The position numbers and the translations under genes were made by a program. DNA of 15,149 nucleotides from an archaeon. GTDB lineage: Archaea; Iainarchaeota; Iainarchaeia; Iainarchaeales; Iainarchaeaceae. The notes under the pieces are model-generated. The model saw only the letters and a list, made by a program, of their open reading frames with translations, ran no database searches and was not told the DNA's origin. The stretch covers positions 1 through 15,149 of the forward strand of contig JANLHD010000116.1 in assembly GCA_024653865.1 (NCBI GenBank), given 5' to 3'. Within the stretch, counting starts at the first letter, position 1, and the number at the start of each line of letters is the position of its first letter. Positions 1 through 6,357 of the stretch are shown here, piece by piece.

Positions 1-783
1 GGAGAAAAATTGCTTTTCGTCGAACTCGGCCTTAGCGCGGACACCAACTTCGCCGACCTCATTTCGCAAAACCACAACTACGCCTTCCTCTCAAGCAGCG
101 ACGCGCACTCGCCTTGGCCAAACAGGATGGGGCGCGAATTCAACCGCATAAAAATGGAAAAACCAGACTTCAAATCCCTCAAAATAGCGCTCGCGGAAAG
201 GGAAGAAAAAATGGTGACGCTAAACGCCGGGCTAGACCCGCGCGAGGGAAAATACCACTGCACCGCGTGCAATTCGTGCTTCGCAAAATACGCAATCACG
301 CAGGCCGAGGCATTGAAATGGAAGTGCATCAAATGCCAGGGGCAAATCAAAAGGGGTGTTAGGGACAGAATAGAAATGCTCGCGGACACAAAAACCGGGG
401 CGCACCCAAAATTCAGGCCAACTTACATGCACCTTCTTCCGCTCGCGGAAATAATACAGTGCGCAACGGGCGCAAAAGGCGTGAACACAATCACGGTGCA
501 ATCAAAGTGGCGCGATTTCGTGGATAAATTCGGAAGCGAAATAAAAGTGCTCGTGGACGCAAAAGAAGAGGAGCTGCGCGAAGCAGACGGCGTTGCGGGC
601 GAATACATAATAGCATTCAGAAAAGGCCTCGTGCACTACATCCCCGGAGGCGGAGGGGACTACGGAAAGCCCATCGTGTGCCTCTCAGAGGAAGAGTTCG
701 CAAAAAAAGGAATCGAACTAAAAAAAGAGCTCGCGTGCGGCTCCGAAGCCTCGGACCAGAAAACCCTGGGGCAATTTAAATAA
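1..783 (+). CDS. Endonuclease Q (EndoQ), PHP-domain DNA repair nuclease, 5'-truncated
   Basis: The frame is open from base 1, so the N-terminal part lies outside the window and the TTG at base 10 is not a real start. EndoQ is an archaeal nuclease that nicks DNA 5' of deaminated bases such as uracil and hypoxanthine. Numbering from codon 10, the end of the PHP domain is visible, with an Asp-Ala-His metal motif at residues 31-33 and the family stretch PWPNRMG. A zinc-binding module follows (Cys87, Cys90, Cys106, Cys109, with an extra Cys84) after the GLDPREGKYH motif. The C-terminal region contains LLPLAEII and a Gly-rich PGGGGDYGKP turn. About 260 residues are present of a family usually slightly over 400. 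The last eight residues, QKTLGQFK, resemble a PCNA-interacting motif. The gene converges on the PAC2 gene. Family assignment is firm; exact substrate preference is inferred. Confidence 0.85.
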   Translation, partial: GEKLLFVELGLSADTNFADLISQNHNYAFLSSSDAHSPWPNRMGREFNRIKMEKPDFKSLKIALAEREEKMVTLNAGLDPREGKYHCTACNSCFAKYAITQAEALKWKCIKCQGQIKRGVRDRIEMLADTKTGAHPKFRPTYMHLLPLAEIIQCATGAKGVNTITVQSKWRDFVDKFGSEIKVLVDAKEEELREADGVAGEYIIAFRKGLVHYIPGGGGDYGKPIVCLSEEEFAKKGIELKKELACGSEASDQKTLGQFK

Positions 784-846
784 ATAAAAAAAACGAACCA
801 AAAAAACTTGAGAACCGAAAAATATCCGGCAAATTTTTTACGAAAT
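784..846. terminator. Convergent 3' region with oligo-T tracts for both strands
   Basis: This short gap separates the ends of two converging genes. On the plus strand a T6 run at 834-839 could end the EndoQ transcript. On the minus strand, T7 (A-run 800-806) and T8 (A-run 786-793) follow the PAC2 stop and could end the long minus-strand operon. Archaeal RNA polymerase commonly stops at oligo-T runs without needing a hairpin. Confidence 0.55.
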
Positions 847-1620
847 TCACCTCACGTACGTGAGGCTGCCGGGCTCCTCGCCCTCTGCTTCCTCGAGCTG
901 CTTGTTCAACTGCGAAAAGGCCTTCTCGATTTCCGCCGCGTCCTTCTCCATGGACTTCATTTCAATTTCGAAACCATACTTTGCAATCAAAAGCTCCAGG
1001 ATTTTCTTCGCCGCGCCCGGGTCGCCGTAAATCAGGCGCGCATTTGTCTCGCCCATGAGGCACGCGCCATCAAGACCCTCGTCCTTTCCAATCCCAAGCA
1101 AAAGCCCTGCGGCGCCCGAAATCATGCCAACCGGCTTGTCGCTCACCGCGCCCACTTTTTTCCACTCGTCAAGTTTTTTCTTCGAGGTCGCGGCAACTAT
1201 CACCCTAGGCGTCACGTGCATTCTGCGCTCGCCGATGTTGATTCCCGCAAGCGTGCAAATCTCGCCGACACCGATTTCTTTGAACCCCTTCACAAGCGCC
1301 CCCGAAAACTCGTAGTGCTCCTGCGAGGAACCAACCTTCGAATCAAGCATTGGCTGCACCGGCCCCGCGAGAAAAAGGTAATCCTTCCCATCGTAAGAAT
1401 AATGGTAGACGTCGTCCTTTATCAAATCCACAATCCCGTTTTGCGTCTGCACGCTCGGGGGAAATGAATCCGAATAAACCTCCGCGACCTTCTCTGCCTT
1501 GAACTGCTTTAGCATGTAATCAACGCAGATTTTTCCGACCAACCCAATTCCCGGAAGGCCCGTGAACAGCACGGCGTTCTCAAACTTTTTTTTCTTCACC
1601 ATTTTCAGGGTTGTTGGCAT
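847..1620 (-). CDS. PAC2-family protein (COG2047-like; proteasome assembly chaperone-related)
   Basis: The 257-residue protein has the glycine-rich loop GLPGIGLVGK near residue 21, typical of the archaeal PAC2 family, and the conserved PVQPMLDS and AGINIGE segments. Relatives include the archaeal proteasome assembly chaperones PbaA/PbaB; the precise role of this branch is not settled. The C-terminal 30 residues are Glu/Lys-rich and probably helical, ending in YVR. The ATG overlaps the aIF2-alpha stop by one base (TAATG) and has AGGTGG seven bases upstream, so the start is well supported. It is the last gene of the minus-strand cluster. In other archaea a PAC2 gene often follows aIF2-alpha and nop10; here nop10 is missing between them. 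Confidence 0.8.
   Translation of the reverse strand: MPTTLKMVKKKKFENAVLFTGLPGIGLVGKICVDYMLKQFKAEKVAEVYSDSFPPSVQTQNGIVDLIKDDVYHYSYDGKDYLFLAGPVQPMLDSKVGSSQEHYEFSGALVKGFKEIGVGEICTLAGINIGERRMHVTPRVIVAATSKKKLDEWKKVGAVSDKPVGMISGAAGLLLGIGKDEGLDGACLMGETNARLIYGDPGAAKKILELLIAKYGFEIEMKSMEKDAAEIEKAFSQLNKQLEEAEGEEPGSLTYVR
850..865. repeat. Perfect 16-bp palindrome at the 3' end of the PAC2 gene
   Basis: CCTCACGTACGTGAGG is identical to its reverse complement. As RNA it could form a six-pair stem with a GUAC loop. It encodes the last residues of the PAC2 protein, directly before the stop codon and the downstream T-tracts, so it may shape or protect the transcript end. Function is inferred. Confidence 0.6.
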
Positions 1621-2393
1621 TACGAAACCACCTTCTCGAACTCTGTTTTGCCGCCCAAAGATTTTGCGCTCGACGCTATTTCATCCGAAACATCCTTGAG
1701 CAATTTTTCGGCCGACTTATAATCCGCAGAACTCACCTTAACCGCATATTTGCCCGAGCCCTCGTAAAAAATTTCAACCCTCTTTCCGCCCTTCTTCTGC
1801 CCGGCCTCGAGCGCCAATTTCACGGACTCGACCCCAGAAGGCCCCGGCATATTCAAAACAAGCCGCCCCCTAACGCTTTTTTCGGGAAGCTCGATGTTCT
1901 TCTCCACGAGCTCCTTTAAGGGAGCCACCCACTTTTTGGGAATGCCCTCAAGCGCATCATCGCCCTTCACAAGGATGAGCTGGAACGCATCATAGAGGGA
2001 ATCGTGGCGCTCAAGAAGCGGCTCGGCAACCTCCGCCCACGCCGTGTCAAAATCTGTCTTGGTGTTTTCCGCAAGCAACTCGACGAGTTTTTGTGCACGC
2101 TTGCCCTGCTTGTAGCCCTCGATTTTAGAGCGCTGCTGGCTGGGCGAAACCTTGGTGAGGGAAATGTCAATCTGCCTTTTCTCTGGGTTCACCGCCAAAA
2201 CCTTTCCCGCGCGGATCTGCCCCTCCTTGACAAAATTCCTTATGTTCTTGATCCAGCTCGAACTCACGTTGGAAATGTGCACAAAGCCCTGCATTCCCTC
2301 GTACTCCATGAGGTCAAGGAAAACTCCGTAATTGAGGACCTTGGAAATTTTTCCGATTACTATTTCCCCCGGCTCCGGCATCTCCTCGGTCAA
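1620..2393 (-). CDS. Translation initiation factor aIF2, alpha subunit
   Basis: This is the alpha subunit of the heterotrimeric factor that delivers initiator Met-tRNA to the small ribosomal subunit. An N-terminal S1-type OB fold spans about residues 8-82 (PGEIVIGKI, YGVFLDL, GFVHISNV), followed by a helical middle domain to about 165 and a C-terminal alpha/beta domain. The serines in NVSSSW align with the region of eukaryotic eIF2-alpha that carries the regulatory Ser51. The start is uncertain. I chose TTG at 2393 because AGGGGTG lies six bases before it; GTG at 2402 touches that ribosome site, and ATG at 2381 has GAGGAG directly against it, too close to act normally. The gene follows S27e closely and overlaps PAC2 by one base, so the three are probably co-transcribed. 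Confidence 0.9.
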   Translation of the reverse strand: MTEEMPEPGEIVIGKISKVLNYGVFLDLMEYEGMQGFVHISNVSSSWIKNIRNFVKEGQIRAGKVLAVNPEKRQIDISLTKVSPSQQRSKIEGYKQGKRAQKLVELLAENTKTDFDTAWAEVAEPLLERHDSLYDAFQLILVKGDDALEGIPKKWVAPLKELVEKNIELPEKSVRGRLVLNMPGPSGVESVKLALEAGQKKGGKRVEIFYEGSGKYAVKVSSADYKSAEKLLKDVSDEIASSAKSLGGKTEFEKVVS

Positions 2394-2399
2394 ACACAA

Positions 2400-2406
2400 C
2401 ACCCCT
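2400..2406 (-). promoter_or_regulatory. Ribosome binding site favouring the TTG start of aIF2-alpha
   Basis: AGGGGTG lies six bases upstream of TTG at 2393, the same spacing seen at the GINS and RpoL starts. It follows a T8 run in the short gap after S27e. It makes the upstream GTG unlikely, because that codon lies inside the site itself. Confidence 0.45.
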
Positions 2407-2414
2407 AAAAAAAA

Positions 2415-2612
2415 TTACTCCAGTTCCTTGATTATCTTGGTCTTTGTCCTTATGCGCGAAGCCGTGGTCTGCGCCAAAACAGAATTGCACGCAAGGCACT
2501 TTGGCTGTCTTGATGCGGCGCTGAAAACATTCTGCTCATTGCCGCAGCCCTGGCACTTTAGCCTCAGAAATTTTGTCCTGGGCTTTGGAATCATGTCTTT
2601 TTTTGCAGTCAT
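2415..2612 (-). CDS. Small ribosomal subunit protein S27e
   Basis: A 65-residue zinc-ribbon ribosomal protein with an intact C-x2-C (Cys20, Cys23) and C-x2-C (Cys39, Cys42) pair, a basic N-terminus (PKPRTKFLRLKC) and the family C-terminal segment containing GGAR-like basic residues replaced here by ASRIRTK. The length is normal for archaeal S27e. The ATG overlaps the GINS stop as ATGA and is preceded by a perfect GGAGGT six bases upstream, within the GINS coding end. In most archaea L44e directly precedes S27e; here GINS takes that position. Confidence 0.9.
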   Translation of the reverse strand: MTAKKDMIPKPRTKFLRLKCQGCGNEQNVFSAASRQPKCLACNSVLAQTTASRIRTKTKIIKELE

Positions 2613-3169
2613 GTTTTTACCTCCGCTAGTTTTCTCTCTGAAAGAAGCTTTGCAATCTTAAGCGGCAGCCTCACAACGGAACCCTTTTCGAATGGCCCGT
2701 ATTCCTTCATGTCGGTGCCGACAAATCCCGGGACGTCAGAAAGAATCTCAACGGAAAGATTATTTAAATCCTTCTCAGGGGCGCCCTTTTTGCCCCCCGA
2801 TGGGTCCGCAAAGATTTCCTCAAGAACGCGATTGTGCTTTTTGATGGATGCGACCAATTCGCGGAAAAGCTTTTTTTCCTGCGACGCCATGTTAATGTCG
2901 TCCTCCTCGCCAGTGCGCGAGGTAACAAGGGCGTAATTCAATATTTTTTTTTCACGCAGTGCAAAAATTTCCTCCACCATTTTTTTCAGGTTCGTAAAGT
3001 CGCGCGAGCGCGTCGAAGAAAAATCCTTGAGCGAGTCGAGATAGGTCTTTTTTTCGCTCGAAATGAATTCATCGAGGAAATTGTAGAACTCCTGCTCGAC
3101 GCTCGCAAGGCGGGTGGAATTTTTCTCAAGCCTGTGTATGCGCCTAATCTCATCGTACGAAAGCTCCAA
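2609..3169 (-). CDS. GINS complex subunit, Gins51 (Gins15) type
   Basis: GINS associates with the MCM helicase and the Cdc45-like RecJ protein at the archaeal replication fork. The protein has the helical A domain first (SYDEIRRIHR through about residue 120), a short Gly/Lys-rich linker, and the small B domain at the C-terminus (GFVGTDMKEYGPF...VRLPLKIAKLL). That A-then-B order marks the Gins51 type rather than Gins23. The 186-residue length is typical. I place the start at TTG 3169 because GGGGTGA lies six bases upstream; the TTG at 3175 directly abuts the PriS stop and would have no spacing. The site's TGA is also the PriS stop codon, suggesting termination-reinitiation coupling. The 3' end overlaps S27e by four bases. 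Confidence 0.85.
   Translation of the reverse strand: MELSYDEIRRIHRLEKNSTRLASVEQEFYNFLDEFISSEKKTYLDSLKDFSSTRSRDFTNLKKMVEEIFALREKKILNYALVTSRTGEEDDINMASQEKKLFRELVASIKKHNRVLEEIFADPSGGKKGAPEKDLNNLSVEILSDVPGFVGTDMKEYGPFEKGSVVRLPLKIAKLLSERKLAEVKT
2619..2624 (-). promoter_or_regulatory. Perfect GGAGGT ribosome site of S27e inside the GINS 3' end
   Basis: GGAGGT lies six bases before the S27e ATG and within the GINS coding sequence. Together with the ATGA overlap it indicates translational coupling of the two genes. Confidence 0.65.
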
Positions 3170-3175
3170 ATGCAA

Positions 3176-3182
3176 TCACCCC
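3176..3182 (-). promoter_or_regulatory. GGGGTGA: PriS stop codon inside the GINS ribosome site
   Basis: The last three bases are the PriS TGA stop and the seven together resemble the archaeal ribosome site. Six bases then lead to TTG in the same frame. The same arrangement recurs at the Csl4-RpoL junction and, more weakly, at PCNA-PriL. Confidence 0.5.
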
Positions 3183-4390
3183 AAATCAGCCCTTCCCCTA
3201 GAAAGCAGGTAAAAGGCAGCGTAGGCCGGCAACTCCTCCTCAGAAGAAGAGTATGGCCCGAGCCAATTTCCCCCAACATAAAACCTTGGGGCAGAAACAT
3301 TAACAACCTTAACCCCGTGGGAGGGAAGCACAACCGATTCCGAGAGGGCGTCAAAACCCGCCAATTCCGCCTCAATAACCGGCATTGCCAAAAGCCCGGT
3401 GGAACCGTGGATTGTCGAAGGCACGCGTATTATCTTGTTGATGTCAACCGAGGTCTGGCGATCAACCCCCAAAACCTCGGAATCCGCGGCATATGAAAGC
3501 GCTGACTGCCAGAACTTTTCCGCCTTGACGCCCGGGGCCGAAAGCAGATTTCCGCGCTCCATTGCGGAAAAAACCGAGTCCTTTTCCGCGATTATTTTTT
3601 TGGCGGTCCTAACGGTTGTTGCGCCCATGACCGCGAGCAGCGAGGAATCATTAGCATCGATTGCCGCGCGCACATTCGAGAGGATTTTTTTCGCCCAGCC
3701 CCGAGACCGAGAATACGCAGGGCACGAGAATTTTTTTTTCTCGAAAAAAAATCCGAGGGCCTTTAGGTCCATGTTTGCGCCCGTGATGAAGTCCAAGAGT
3801 TCGAGGCGCGCCTTTTTTGAAAGCCCCTGTATTTCCTGCCCGCGGTAATGCACGTGAAAGCCCTTTGACCCGGAAAAATTTATCGGCACATCTCCCGAAA
3901 ACCCGAAATCATTCCGCAGGATGCCCAAAAGTTTTTGCGTCTGCTTTTTTGTCTCGGAAATACATTCGGGGCACACCCATTCATCAACAGAAACGCCCAT
4001 GCCACACTCGGTGCACTGCTCTATGTTTCCCTTGCCAGATGCGCCGCAGGATTTGCACTTCCACGAGTCATGGGACGCCTTGCAATCCGTCTGGATGTCA
4101 TCGGCATCGAATTCCCAAATCAAATCCGCGCCAACCAGGGACTTCGCCTCCATCGGCCGTGCGACAGGGAACTCGTAGCGCGCCGCGGAATAAGAAATGT
4201 AAAACGGCGCGCGCTCACGCAAAAAGGAATTGAGTTCCTTTGGCGAGGAAAACGCGAGGTGGCGGCCGGAAATCTTTTTGCCCAGTTCGCCAAAGCCGAA
4301 TTCGCGCGAAGCAATGTCCGGCACGGAGTCGAGCACAACCGATGAATAATAACCCTTGAGAAAACCCCTCAAAAACCCCTCGCGCTCCAT
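3176..4390 (-). CDS. priS: DNA primase small (catalytic) subunit PriS
   Basis: PriS synthesises primers as the catalytic subunit of the archaeal/eukaryotic-type primase. Numbering from ATG 4390 (404 residues), the N-terminus MEREGFLRGFLKGYY and REFGFG match the family. Catalytic aspartates are Asp95 and Asp97 in the FDADD motif, SGSKGFH at 173-179 is the nucleotide-binding/catalytic motif, and SVDINKIIRVPSTIHG near 314-329 carries the later conserved Asp, Arg and His. A zinc region runs from 103 to 143: outer ligands Cys103/His107 and Cys140/Cys143, with an additional C-x2-C pair set (112/115, 126/129) between. ATG 4390 was preferred to TTG 4414 because it fits the family N-terminus and lies about 27 bases from a TATA-like AATTAAAAA. 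GINS follows immediately. Confidence 0.9.
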   Translation of the reverse strand: MEREGFLRGFLKGYYSSVVLDSVPDIASREFGFGELGKKISGRHLAFSSPKELNSFLRERAPFYISYSAARYEFPVARPMEAKSLVGADLIWEFDADDIQTDCKASHDSWKCKSCGASGKGNIEQCTECGMGVSVDEWVCPECISETKKQTQKLLGILRNDFGFSGDVPINFSGSKGFHVHYRGQEIQGLSKKARLELLDFITGANMDLKALGFFFEKKKFSCPAYSRSRGWAKKILSNVRAAIDANDSSLLAVMGATTVRTAKKIIAEKDSVFSAMERGNLLSAPGVKAEKFWQSALSYAADSEVLGVDRQTSVDINKIIRVPSTIHGSTGLLAMPVIEAELAGFDALSESVVLPSHGVKVVNVSAPRFYVGGNWLGPYSSSEEELPAYAAFYLLSRGRADLG

Positions 4391-4412
4391 AAAAACAAAT
4401 TCCCCCGAAAAC

Positions 4413-4421
4413 AATTAAAAA
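4413..4421 (-). promoter_or_regulatory. Possible TATA box for a leaderless priS transcript
   Basis: TTTTTAATT on the minus strand is centred about 27 bases before the PriS ATG, the spacing expected for a leaderless archaeal transcript. There is no convincing ribosome site before the ATG. The surrounding sequence is rich in T-runs, which weakens the call. Confidence 0.35.
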
Positions 4422-4541
4422 CACGAGACAGCCGGTTGCGAGGCAAAAAAAGGCGAAAAAATATGCGCAAAAAAAACAAGTTTTTTGGCGAAAAAAATTC
4501 TCAAAAATAAGTTTTTGCGTGCCGAAATTTTGCGCGCGTTT
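4422..4541 (-). terminator. Multi-tract oligo-T region between priL and priS
   Basis: Read on the minus strand after the PriL stop, this spacer contains several T-runs of six to eight bases interspersed with GC-rich bits such as TTCGCC and TTGCGC. This would be a strong archaeal terminator. It is the only sizable gap within the minus-strand cluster and probably separates PCNA-PriL from PriS-GINS-S27e-aIF2alpha-PAC2. No coding potential or RNA gene is visible. Confidence 0.5.
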
Positions 4542-5555
4542 TCATTTTTCGCTTACAACCGTTGGCGCCTGCTTTTCCTTTGAAACTTCGCGCCCATAAA
4601 ATTGCACGGGATGCGTGACCGGGCAGTTTGCAACGCACAAATTGTAAGAGCGCATCTTGTCGCAGCTCGGCGCACTGTAATTTTTTTCCGCAACGGTCTT
4701 CACCTGGTAGCGCGTAACGTGCTCCTTGAAATTCGGGGTGGCCGAATACGCGGAAACGATTCCGTCCACGCCCATGCCAATAGAATTCAAAAACGTTGCC
4801 ATCGCGAATCTGGCGGAGTGGTTCGCGTTCATCCCGGACGCGAGCTCGGAATAAATCTTTGCCATGCAAGGCGGGAACGATTCGGGAGCAACATCGCCGA
4901 AATCCGATTTGGAATATTTTTTCCTGATTGTTTCCGCAAACTGCTTCTCGAGCCTCGCCGCGAGGTCCGAAAGCCTCACGGGGGCACCCTTTGTCTCCAC
5001 GGGCAGCGAATTTTGCAGCTCCTGTGAGAACACTAGCGAAATGAAGCGCGCAAAATCATTGCGGCCCAAAAAAACCTTGCCCCCCTCGAGTTCCGAATTC
5101 ACGAGCTTCATGAAAGTCTCATCGAGCGAGGGCTTGAGGTAATCGGTGAGGCGCATTTCAGCAAAATGCCCCAAGCTTTCCGAAAGGCCCACCTTCAGGC
5201 GGAACTCGGACGCCATGTCCAAAAGCACCTCGTCCTTTTCCTGCTCAAGATTTTTGAAAACCGAATCCGAGCACATGGAGGAAAACTTGCGGTAAAGTTC
5301 GAGCCTGCCGATTAGCGACACCATTACCTTTGCCACCGGAAACGCGAGGATTTCATTGCGCAAAAGTTCGCGGCTCTCGCGGATTTCCGGGTAATAGGGC
5401 TTGTCGGTGAATGCGGCGGCCACCATCGATGCCGCGCGGGAAATTATCTGGTCGGAAACCGAGTCCAAGGTTAGGCCCGAGTCCTTCACCACATGCCTTG
5501 CCGTACCCGAGAAGGGATATTTTTGCGCAAATCGCAGTTCCTGCACGGAAAACAT
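4542..5555 (-). CDS. priL: DNA primase large subunit PriL, iron-sulfur type
   Basis: PriL partners PriS and supports primer initiation. The 337-residue protein has a helical N-terminal domain and a C-terminal domain with the four cysteines expected to hold a 4Fe-4S cluster: Cys230 in FPPCM, then Cys298, Cys307 and Cys311 in the PSCDKMRSYNLCVANCP region (numbering from ATG 5555). The HHGRF-like signature region is represented by NANHSARFAMATFL, as usual in the family. ATG 5555 was chosen over TTG 5561, which directly abuts the PCNA stop; a weak GTTGTGA site, whose TGA is the PCNA stop, lies six bases before the ATG. PCNA-1 is directly upstream and probably co-transcribed. Confidence 0.88.
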   Translation of the reverse strand: MFSVQELRFAQKYPFSGTARHVVKDSGLTLDSVSDQIISRAASMVAAAFTDKPYYPEIRESRELLRNEILAFPVAKVMVSLIGRLELYRKFSSMCSDSVFKNLEQEKDEVLLDMASEFRLKVGLSESLGHFAEMRLTDYLKPSLDETFMKLVNSELEGGKVFLGRNDFARFISLVFSQELQNSLPVETKGAPVRLSDLAARLEKQFAETIRKKYSKSDFGDVAPESFPPCMAKIYSELASGMNANHSARFAMATFLNSIGMGVDGIVSAYSATPNFKEHVTRYQVKTVAEKNYSAPSCDKMRSYNLCVANCPVTHPVQFYGREVSKEKQAPTVVSEK

Positions 5556-5561
5556 TTTCAA

Positions 5562-6284
5562 TCACAACAGCATGTGGGCAAGGTAAAACTTGAGTTCGCT
5601 TTTGCCTATGTTGTAGCTCACCTTCATCGGGGAATCGCTTTTCATCTCGATTTTTATCTGCGAATCCGGGTCCGCCTCCTTCACTATGTTCTGGAGGTAG
5701 GTAAGCGAATACTTCGAGACGACATCTGATTTTGACTTCACCTTCACATCCTTTGCCTGCGAGGAATTCGCGTTCAAATTTCCCGCGGTGCCCTTTGATT
5801 CGAGCAAAAATTCGTTCCCGCTAGTCTTTAGCATTATGCTCGAACTGAAAAGCGACGCGTCCTTTAGCGCCTCGCGGAAAACGCGCGAATTGATTTCCAC
5901 CACCGCATCATAATCGGTTTCCGGAAGCCTTTGCTCCTCCTCGGAAACATCAATGAGCGGGAGGCGAAATTTCCTGTACAGTTCGCCGGTGAACTCTATG
6001 CTCATTTCCGAATCATCCAAATCAAGGCTCACCTTGTCCTTGGGGAGTGCGCGCGAAATAATCTTGTTCAATTCCGAAAGGTTGATTCCGACAAACGAGG
6101 GCTCTATGTCAAAGGACTCGAAAACCGAGCGCCCGACAAAGTAATCGACAAGGACTATCTGGCTCGGGTCGATTGCCCTGAAATGCAGCCCTTTTTCATT
6201 GAACCTAAAGTTCCCTTCCGGAATAAAAGAGGAAATAGCCTCTATTCCGGACTTGAAAAGCCCAACCTCGCCCAGCCGAATCAT
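5562..6284 (-). CDS. DNA polymerase sliding clamp (PCNA), divergent paralogue 1
   Basis: A 240-residue clamp subunit with both PCNA halves. Family markers include FNEKGLHFRAIDPSQIVLVDY, the interdomain segment LPLIDVSEEE, and FREALKDASLFSSSI opening the second half. PCNA rings encircle DNA and tether polymerases, FEN1, ligase and repair enzymes. The C-terminus reads FYLAHMLL, whereas most PCNAs have a Leu-Ala-Pro motif here that helps form the partner-binding pocket; Pro is missing. The ATG has no good ribosome site and lies about 42 bases from a TTTAAA box shared with rpiB, giving a short leader at most. PriL follows six bases after the stop. A second, more conventional PCNA lies beyond rpiB, so this copy may be part of a heteromeric ring; that is inference. 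Confidence 0.88.
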   Translation of the reverse strand: MIRLGEVGLFKSGIEAISSFIPEGNFRFNEKGLHFRAIDPSQIVLVDYFVGRSVFESFDIEPSFVGINLSELNKIISRALPKDKVSLDLDDSEMSIEFTGELYRKFRLPLIDVSEEEQRLPETDYDAVVEINSRVFREALKDASLFSSSIMLKTSGNEFLLESKGTAGNLNANSSQAKDVKVKSKSDVVSKYSLTYLQNIVKEADPDSQIKIEMKSDSPMKVSYNIGKSELKFYLAHMLL

Positions 6285-6325
6285 TTAAACCAAAACCCTT
6301 ATGAAAAAGATTGAGCCACTAATGG

Positions 6326-6331
6326 TTTAAA
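6326..6331. promoter_or_regulatory. Shared TTTAAA core between PCNA-1 and rpiB
   Basis: GGTTTAAATCC reads as a TATA-like box on both strands. Its centre is about 29 bases before the rpiB ATG, consistent with a nearly leaderless transcript, and about 44 bases before the PCNA-1 ATG, giving a leader of roughly 18 bases. No other strong TATA candidate is visible between the two divergent starts. Confidence 0.5.
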
Positions 6332-6357
6332 TCCTTTTGCGACACAATTCACTCCGA

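Noticed and set aside
10..12. TTG as the start of EndoQ
   Set aside because: The frame is open to base 1 and most of the PHP domain is missing, so the true start is outside the window.
772..786. ATTTAAATA as a promoter
   Set aside because: It overlaps the EndoQ stop codon and no gene starts downstream on either strand at a fitting distance.
850..858. HbYX proteasome-docking motif at the PAC2 C-terminus
   Set aside because: HbYX needs the Tyr as penultimate residue; here Tyr is third from the end (YVR), so the match fails.
808..1467. Long plus-strand open frame of 219 codons opposite the PAC2 gene
   Set aside because: It lies almost wholly antisense to a clear PAC2 gene, is Arg/His/Leu-rich, and shows no recognisable motif or start signal.
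2379..2381. ATG as the start of aIF2-alpha
   Set aside because: GAGGAG directly abuts it with no spacing; TTG at 2393 has a properly spaced AGGGGTG. The ATG still cannot be fully excluded.
4422..4541. Small RNA gene or CRISPR-like repeat in the priL-priS spacer
   Set aside because: The repeated GCGAAAAA look comes from irregular A/T tracts; there is no regular repeat unit, spacer pattern or stable fold.
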